From positions 1 through 11,198 of the forward strand of contig JAAYPL010000106.1 of NCBI GenBank assembly GCA_012519875.1: a DNA stretch of 11,198 bases. Direction: 5' to 3'. The stretch comes from Clostridiaceae bacterium (GTDB lineage: Bacteria; Bacillota; Clostridia; Saccharofermentanales; UBA5734). Shown here piece by piece: positions 6,553-11,198 of the stretch (within the stretch, counting starts at the first letter, position 1; each line of letters begins with the position of its first letter). Under the pieces are notes generated by a model that worked only from the letters and a program-made list of their open reading frames with translations, did not search any database and had not been told where the DNA came from. Made by a program: the position numbers and the translations under genes.

Positions 6553-7677
6553 TTACTCTGTTTCCATCGGCGGAGTAAGGATGGCTCGCAAGGCAGTCAA
6601 CAGTCGAGCCATTTCCTGGTCGGTTCCGATGGTAACCCGTAAAAAATCACTGATCCGAGGTCGATTGAAATGCCGAACCAAAATGCTGCGGTCACGTAAA
6701 GCCTGATATAATTCGCTGCCGGAGCGCGCCGGGTGGTGAACAAAAAGAAAATTTGCCACCGAGGGTAAAACCAGAAAACCCAATTCGGCCAGTTCAGCTC
6801 GGGTTTGTTCACGGGTCGCAATAATTTGCGCGCGGGTTTTCTCGAACCAGGCTGATGAGGCAAAAGCGGCCTCCGCGGCCACTTGGGCCAAACGATCCAG
6901 CGTGTACGAATTGAAAGAGTCCCTTACCCGCTCCAATGCATCGATCAAAGCCGGGGCTCCTATGGCAAATCCGACACGTAAACCGGCCAGGGAGCGGGAT
7001 TTAGACAGCGTTTGAACGATCAGAATATTGTCAAACTCAGGCAAGAGATCAACAGCCGACTGCCCGCCAAAATCGATATAGGCCTCGTCAACGAGCAAAA
7101 GCCGGTTGCGATCACTGGCGGCAAGTCGCCGCAACGCCTCCAGATCAACCGGTATCCCTGTCGGGGCATTCGGATTGGCCAGTACAATACCGGCCGACGG
7201 CAATTCCATAAGTTGAAGCTGGATTCGGAACCGGTCGTCGAGAGGCACTTCGCGGTAGGGAATATCATACATGCGCGCATAGACCGGATAAAAACTGTAT
7301 GTGATATCCGGAAAGACAATGCACTCGGACGGATCGACCGGAGCTGAATCGGCGGAGAGCGGATTAAAAAAGGCTTGGAAAGCAAAGGCCAGAATTTCAT
7401 CTGAACCGTTGCCGACGAAAATCTGCTCATGGGAAACCCCGTAGTATTCCGCCAACGACCGGCGCAGATCTGCGCTGGCCGGATCCGGATACAAGCGCAG
7501 GCGGTCAATAGGAAAGCGGCGGATGGCCTCCTGAACTCCGGGAGCCGGTGGATAGGGATTTTCATTGGTGTTCAGTTTAACGAGGTTCGGTTCACGGGGT
7601 TGCTCACCGGGCACATAAGGTACAAGCGTGCGAACCCTTCTGTTCCAAAGCCTTTTGGCGTCCGATTGTTCATACAT
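6553..7677 (-). CDS. hisC: Histidinol-phosphate aminotransferase
   Basis: HisC is a fold-type I, PLP-dependent aminotransferase that converts imidazole acetol phosphate and glutamate to histidinol phosphate and 2-oxoglutarate. The 374-residue product shows NTNENPYPPAP (36-46), GNGSDEI (89-95), ANPNAPTG (167-174), DEAYIDF (197-203) and the PLP site SKSRSLAGLRVG, with Lys226 as the Schiff-base lysine and Arg235 behind it. The frame extends nine codons upstream to a TTG at 7704. The GGAGG site lies inside that extension, 10 nt before the ATG at 7677, so the ATG is chosen. It follows hisD after 36 nt. Some relatives in this family also act on aromatic amino acids; the operon context argues for HisC. 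Confidence 0.96.
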   Translation of the reverse strand: MYEQSDAKRLWNRRVRTLVPYVPGEQPREPNLVKLNTNENPYPPAPGVQEAIRRFPIDRLRLYPDPASADLRRSLAEYYGVSHEQIFVGNGSDEILAFAFQAFFNPLSADSAPVDPSECIVFPDITYSFYPVYARMYDIPYREVPLDDRFRIQLQLMELPSAGIVLANPNAPTGIPVDLEALRRLAASDRNRLLLVDEAYIDFGGQSAVDLLPEFDNILIVQTLSKSRSLAGLRVGFAIGAPALIDALERVRDSFNSYTLDRLAQVAAEAAFASSAWFEKTRAQIIATREQTRAELAELGFLVLPSVANFLFVHHPARSGSELYQALRDRSILVRHFNRPRISDFLRVTIGTDQEMARLLTALRAILTPPMETE

Positions 7678-7713
7678 AGGTTGCTTTCCTCCGTCACAGG
7701 TCAAAATAAAAGC

Positions 7714-9060
7714 TTACGCGTTGTGATCATGGTCCCGCGCCAACTGATCGGCACCGAAACGGACACGTACCGATTCAGCGTGGGCGCGAAGGTTCTCTGC
7801 CTCGGCAAATTCGGCAATCGCCCGCCAGTCCTTGGACAAATCTTCGCGCGTATAGCGGATCAAGTTGATTTTTTTGATAAAATCACCTGTGTTGAGGGGT
7901 GAAAAGAACCGGGCTGTTCCGCTGGTCGGCAAGACATGATTGGTTCCGGCAAAATAGTCGCCAAGGGGTTCCGGACTGTAGTGTCCGATAAAAATGGCGC
8001 CTGCATTGCGAATACGCGGCAACAGGTCGTCCGGGTCGGCAACCATCAGCTCCAGATGCTCGGGGGCCAGCTCATTGGCAAATTCCACCGCCGTGGCCAG
8101 ATCAGGTACAAGCAAAACGGCGCCAAAGTCCTTCAGAGACCGGGCGATTATATTTTTGCGCGGAAGCAGGGCGGCACGTCTGGCGGTTTCCAGAACGACG
8201 GCTTCGGCCAGCTTCTCGGAAGTAGTCAACAGCAGTGCCGAGGCCAGTACATCATGTTCGGCCTGTGACAGCAAATCGGCCGCCACATAGGACGGATCGG
8301 CGGTTTCGTCGCCAATGATCAGAATCTCGCTGGGCCCGGCAAACATATCGATGTCAACTTGGCCGAAAACCAGTCTTTTTGCCGTATTGACATAGATGTT
8401 TCCCGGGCCGGTTATTTTATCCACTCTGGGAATGGTTCTGGTGCCGTAGGCCATGGCCGCAATAGCTTGGGCGCCGCCAACACGATAAATCTCATCAGCT
8501 CCGGCAATAGAAGCCGCGGCCAGAATAACCGGATCAATCGAGCTGTCGGCCCGTGGCGGTGTGCACATGATGATCTTCTCGACACCGGCTGCACGGGCAG
8601 GTATAATATTCATCAAAACCGACGAAGGCAGGGGTGCCGTTCCGCCCGGCACATAAACGCCCACCTTGGCCAGCGGTCGGTTGATCAGGCTGATTCTTCC
8701 GGCTATATTCACATCGACCGGCCGTTGTGCTTGATGAAATCTACTGATGTTTTCAGCAGCCCGGCGTAAAATGTCCAGCAGGCCGATGTCAACCTGATCC
8801 AGGGCCATGCTGATCTCGGTCTCGCCGACCTGAAGGTCGGCTACGGTCAGGCGTGCCCGGTCAAAACGTTCGGTCAAAGCCAGCAAAGCCTCATCGCCCT
8901 TCCCGCGAACCTCTTCCAATATGGCTTTCGTGGTCGCCACAACCGGCTCAAGATCCATTTTCCCTCGCAGCCCCAACCGCTTCACCACGCTTGCAAGCTC
9001 ACTCCGATCGGTTCTGAGAATACGGAGAACAACCCCTGTCTGTTCATCGCCGGTATTCAT
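7714..9060 (-). CDS. hisD: Histidinol dehydrogenase
   Basis: HisD is the zinc enzyme that oxidises histidinol to histidine in two NAD-dependent steps, ending the pathway. The 448-residue product is full length. By alignment from memory to the E. coli enzyme the zinc ligands are Gln266 and His269 (SQAEHD), Asp368 (EPLGDY) and His427 (LRAHAESV), and the catalytic pair is Glu334-His335 (APEHLE). Also visible are [12 protein letters not shown] (218-229) and [12 protein letters not shown] (240-251). Its ATG overlaps the hisG stop in an ATGA arrangement (9060-9057), a sign of translational coupling. Its substrate histidinol needs a histidinol-phosphate phosphatase, and none is encoded in the window. 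Confidence 0.97.
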   Translation of the reverse strand: MNTGDEQTGVVLRILRTDRSELASVVKRLGLRGKMDLEPVVATTKAILEEVRGKGDEALLALTERFDRARLTVADLQVGETEISMALDQVDIGLLDILRRAAENISRFHQAQRPVDVNIAGRISLINRPLAKVGVYVPGGTAPLPSSVLMNIIPARAAGVEKIIMCTPPRADSSIDPVILAAASIAGADEIYRVGGAQAIAAMAYGTRTIPRVDKITGPGNIYVNTAKRLVFGQVDIDMFAGPSEILIIGDETADPSYVAADLLSQAEHDVLASALLLTTSEKLAEAVVLETARRAALLPRKNIIARSLKDFGAVLLVPDLATAVEFANELAPEHLELMVADPDDLLPRIRNAGAIFIGHYSPEPLGDYFAGTNHVLPTSGTARFFSPLNTGDFIKKINLIRYTREDLSKDWRAIAEFAEAENLRAHAESVRVRFGADQLARDHDHNA

Positions 9061-9725
9061 GCCGTCACCCCTTTTGTCCGGGTTTCTTTGTCCTCGAGCC
9101 GTTGCCGGACCGCCTGAATAAGCGGGTTGATTTGCCGGCTCTTCATTTTCATGCTGACCCGGTTGACCACCATGCGGGCACTGATCCCGGCAATGGTTTC
9201 CAAAACCACAAGACCGTTTTCCTGCAAGGTTCTGCCGCTTTCCACGATGTCGACAATAACCTCCGCCAGGCCGATCAACGGTGCCAATTCCACCGACCCG
9301 TTTAATTTAATGATCTCGACGCTCTCTCGTTTTTTAACTTCAAAATATTCCCGGGCGATCCGCGGATACTTGGTTGCCACCCGTTTGTTGGGAATGCTGT
9401 CCAGCCGGCCGATCAGTTCCGGGCGTCCGCACACACACATGCGACAGGCTCCGAAACCCAAATTCAACACCTCGTAAAGAGATCGGCCTTCCTCCAGGAG
9501 CGTGTCTTTGCCGACGATGCCGACATCCGCCGCGCCATACTCCACATAGGTCGGCACATCGGCGGGTTTGGCCATGATAAAACGCAGACCGTTGTCCTGA
9601 TCTTCCAAAATCAGCCGGCGGGTTTCTTCCTTGGCAGCTGCACAATTGTATCCGGACAGCTCCAGCAATTCAATGGCCTGATCGGACAAACGACCTTTGG
9701 CCAGCGCAATGGTCAAAAAATTCAT
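9057..9725 (-). CDS. hisG: ATP phosphoribosyltransferase, short-form catalytic subunit
   Basis: HisG condenses ATP with PRPP, the first and committed step of histidine synthesis. The 222-residue product is the short form, which lacks the C-terminal regulatory domain and works only in complex with HisZ. Motifs: [13 protein letters not shown] at the N-terminus, [26 protein letters not shown] (49-74) and the PRPP-binding loop [14 protein letters not shown] (159-172). The ATG at 9725 lies one base after the hisZ stop, with a GAGGTG site inside the 3' end of hisZ, so the two subunits are coupled. The 3' end overlaps hisD by 4 nt. Confidence 0.97.
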   Translation of the reverse strand: MNFLTIALAKGRLSDQAIELLELSGYNCAAAKEETRRLILEDQDNGLRFIMAKPADVPTYVEYGAADVGIVGKDTLLEEGRSLYEVLNLGFGACRMCVCGRPELIGRLDSIPNKRVATKYPRIAREYFEVKKRESVEIIKLNGSVELAPLIGLAEVIVDIVESGRTLQENGLVVLETIAGISARMVVNRVSMKMKSRQINPLIQAVRQRLEDKETRTKGVTA

Positions 9726-9726
9726 G

Positions 9727-10941
9727 CTACACCTCTTTCTCCAGCCAGGTCAGCCGGCCGTCGGCACCCAACCAGGCCGCACGGGCTTCCGGTTCCATCC
9801 CAATCTGCCGGCGCAGCATGGCCGGGGTTCGATTCTGGTGGTCACAGATCACACGCATGCCTTCCTGACGCAATTGGTCGGCCCGGCTAAAAGCCAGCGC
9901 ACGCAAGCCGGATTCGTACCCAAGATAAACAATGCCTTCGACCGGCGGGCGCAGGAGTTTTTGCCGGCTCAGGGCGGTCAAGATAAAATTAACACCGATG
10001 GAAAAGCCGGTGGCCGAAAGCTCTCGCCCGAACAGGCCGACCAGACCATCGTACCGGCCGCCGCTGAACAGCGGAAAGCCCAGGCCGTAGGTAAATCCTT
10101 TAAAAATGACACCTGTGTAATAGTCCAGACCGCCCAGCATACCCAGATCAATCGATACGTAATGCAGATAGCCATAATCGTCCAGGATGGTCAGAACCTC
10201 CCGTAGATTCTGCAACGCGGCGAGAGAATCAGGATGACTGACCAGCGCCGCCATTTCATCCAGCAAATCAAAGGTTCCATATCCGGACGCCATGCGCAAC
10301 AAGGTTTCGCGGCCTCTGGACGGTAATTGCAGCCGATCGGATAACTCCTCAAGCGCCACCATTTCCTTGGCATCAATCAAGGTCGGAAGCAGTTCGGCCT
10401 CTTCGCCGCTGATGCCCCATTCGGCCAGAAAACCGCGAAAAAACGCAACCTGCCCGAGGGATACCTGGAGATCCTTGATATCACACGCCCGGGCGGCGGC
10501 AATGGCGATGGCAATAATCTCCGCATCCGCCTCCGGGCTTTGGCTGCCCAGCAGTTCGACGCCGGCCTGGGTAAATTCTTTTTGCCGGCCGCCACCGAAT
10601 TCATCATAACGATACATATTGCCGATATAGGCATATCTCAGCGGCGGCCTGGCCTCCCTGCAAACGGTGGCCGCCAGGCGGGCAACCGGGATCGTGCCGT
10701 CATACCGTAGACTGAGAATTCTCCCCTGCTCATCAAAAAACTTAAAAAGGCCTTCTTGAGGAACCAGTCCGCCGCCGGCAGCATAAACATCATAAAATTC
10801 GATACCCGGCGTTTCAACCTCCTGATAGCCCATTCCACAGAAAAGATCACGCAAATTATTTTCTAATTTCCGTTTGGCCGCACAGGATTCAGGCAGCAGA
10901 TCGTTCACGCCGTCCGGTGTATGAAATTGCCATGTTGCCAT
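9727..10941 (-). CDS. hisZ: ATP phosphoribosyltransferase regulatory subunit HisZ
   Basis: HisZ is a histidyl-tRNA synthetase paralogue that has lost aminoacylation and serves as the regulatory subunit of short-form HisG. The 404-residue product keeps the class II fold marks: [23 protein letters not shown] (motif 2 region, 110-132), [18 protein letters not shown] (271-288) and [13 protein letters not shown] (293-305). The C-terminus (about 334-404) is short and poorly conserved compared with the anticodon-binding domain of true HisRS. Together with the adjacent short hisG this decides for HisZ over hisS. The frame stays open to a GTG/ATG region at 10977, but the AAAGGAG site about 10 nt before the ATG at 10941 sets the start. 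It is the first gene of the operon, 72 nt after the predicted transcription start. Confidence 0.94.
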   Translation of the reverse strand: MATWQFHTPDGVNDLLPESCAAKRKLENNLRDLFCGMGYQEVETPGIEFYDVYAAGGGLVPQEGLFKFFDEQGRILSLRYDGTIPVARLAATVCREARPPLRYAYIGNMYRYDEFGGGRQKEFTQAGVELLGSQSPEADAEIIAIAIAAARACDIKDLQVSLGQVAFFRGFLAEWGISGEEAELLPTLIDAKEMVALEELSDRLQLPSRGRETLLRMASGYGTFDLLDEMAALVSHPDSLAALQNLREVLTILDDYGYLHYVSIDLGMLGGLDYYTGVIFKGFTYGLGFPLFSGGRYDGLVGLFGRELSATGFSIGVNFILTALSRQKLLRPPVEGIVYLGYESGLRALAFSRADQLRQEGMRVICDHQNRTPAMLRRQIGMEPEARAAWLGADGRLTWLEKEV

Positions 10942-10977
10942 TTTTATTTCTCCTTTGGGGAAATGTGTCCTCACCAT

Positions 10978-11013
10978 TACTTTATCGCTTTATCTTGATA
11001 AACCGATAAAGTA
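10978..11013 (-). promoter_or_regulatory. Operator-like 36-bp palindrome at the his operon start
   Basis: TACTTTATCG (10978-10987) and CGATAAAGTA (11004-11013) are perfect mirror arms. The centre carries a second pair, TTTATC (10989-10994) and GATAAA (10997-11002). Sixteen of eighteen base pairs match. The four 6-bp half-sites begin at 10981, 10989, 10997 and 11005, exactly 8 bp apart. The element starts at the predicted +1 of the promoter at 11020-11048, an ideal place for a repressor. The four equally spaced half-sites suggest two dimers bound side by side. A TrpR-superfamily protein of the YerC/HisR type, known as a histidine regulator in Bacillota, is my leading candidate (inference). It could instead act as a 5' stem-loop in the mRNA. 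Confidence 0.75.
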
Positions 11014-11019
11014 CCGCTT

Positions 11020-11048
11020 ATTATACAAGTACCCCGGATCGGTGTCAA
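11020..11048 (-). promoter_or_regulatory. Consensus SigA promoter of the his operon
   Basis: Minus-strand TTGACA (11048-11043), 17-bp spacer and TATAAT (11025-11020) match the vegetative consensus at all twelve positions. The predicted start is near 11013. The leader to hisZ is about 72 nt, too short for a T-box, and contains only the palindrome and the hisZ ribosome binding site. Such a strong promoter implies tight repression. The IS30 terminal sequence ends close upstream of the -35 box. Confidence 0.9.
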
Positions 11049-11071
11049 GGGGGCAATTAAACATCGAGGGA

Positions 11072-11100
11072 GCCGCGGAATGCAACATTAAGTGTCGCCC
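11072..11100 (-). mobile_element. Probable terminal inverted repeat of an IS30-family element
   Basis: Just after the transposase stop codon the minus strand reads GCGACACTTAATGTTGCATT, which resembles the ends of IS30-family elements as I recall them (CACTT-rich followed by TTGCA-like sequence). The other end of the element is outside the window, so the exact border and any target duplication cannot be fixed. The end lies roughly 25 bp upstream of the his -35 box. Confidence 0.5.
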
Positions 11101-11104
11101 AATG

Positions 11105-11198
11105 TTAAGAAACCAACCTGTATACTTCTAACGGTGTTCTGTAATCCAAAATCTTTCGAGGATAAGTATTCAGCCACATCTCTATGCGTTTGATTTCC
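11105..11198 (-). CDS. IS30-family transposase, C-terminal fragment (cut by window edge)
   Basis: The last 30 codons of a gene run in from the window edge and stop at TAA (11107-11105). The end of the protein reads WLNTYPRKILDYRTPLEVYR, matching the 'LNxRPRKxLGxxTPxEVF' tail found at the C-terminus of IS30-family DDE transposases. Only the tail is visible, so whether the gene is whole cannot be judged. It is on the same strand as the his operon, with its stop about 57 bp before the his -35 box, so transposon-initiated transcripts could enter the operon. Confidence 0.75.
   Translation of the reverse strand, partial: EIKRIEMWLNTYPRKILDYRTPLEVYRLVS

Noticed and set aside
9697..10206. Plus-strand open frame of 169 codons opposite hisZ
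   Set aside because: It is antisense to hisZ, with no ribosome binding site of note and no recognisable domain.
9727..10941. Histidyl-tRNA synthetase (hisS) instead of hisZ
   Set aside because: The C-terminal anticodon-binding domain is short and divergent, and the gene is coupled to a short-form hisG, which requires HisZ.
10942..11019. T-box or histidine attenuator in the hisZ leader
   Set aside because: The leader is only about 72 nt, with no specifier stem, no T-box sequence and no run of His codons.

Overview
The window reads almost entirely on the minus strand, so transcription runs from high to low coordinates. It suggests a Bacillota (Firmicutes) genome, probably Clostridia-like. The evidence is the order rpmG-secE-nusG-rplK-rplA followed by an L10 leader, a HisZ plus short-form HisG pair, strong GGAGG ribosome binding sites, and near-consensus SigA promoters. 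Base composition looks moderately GC-rich (not counted). I cannot name a genus.

Layout in transcription order. (1) 11198-11050: the 3' end of an IS30-family transposase and its terminal sequence, cut by the window edge. (2) 11048-10942: a consensus promoter (TTGACA, 17 bp, TATAAT), then a 36-bp near-perfect palindrome at the predicted transcription start, and a short leader with no room for a T-box. (3) 10941-2656: a histidine operon in the order hisZ-hisG-hisD-hisC-hisB-purC-hisA-hisF/hisI-hisE. (4) 2628-122: a second consensus promoter, then rpmG-secE-nusG-rplK-rplA. (5) 113-1: a third promoter and the ribosomal protein L10 leader, which would feed rplJ-rplL beyond the window.

The histidine genes cover the route from PRPP and ATP to histidinol phosphate, and then histidinol to histidine. 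Two functions are missing: the glutaminase subunit HisH and a histidinol-phosphate phosphatase. purC, a purine gene, sits between hisB and hisA, where hisH lies in many his operons. HisF and HisI are fused into one 409-residue protein while HisE stays separate; the commoner fusion is HisI-HisE. Because IGP synthase releases AICAR into purine synthesis and PurC makes the precursor of AICAR, the operon may couple the two pathways (inference).

The most notable points are the purC-for-hisH exchange, the HisF-HisI fusion, the operator-like palindrome built of four half-sites with exact 8-bp periodicity, the long Ser/Thr/Pro/Ala-rich C-terminal tail on SecE, and a his operon placed directly upstream of the transcription/translation gene cluster without a convincing terminator between them. 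I see no CRISPR array, tRNA or rRNA, and no credible plus-strand gene.
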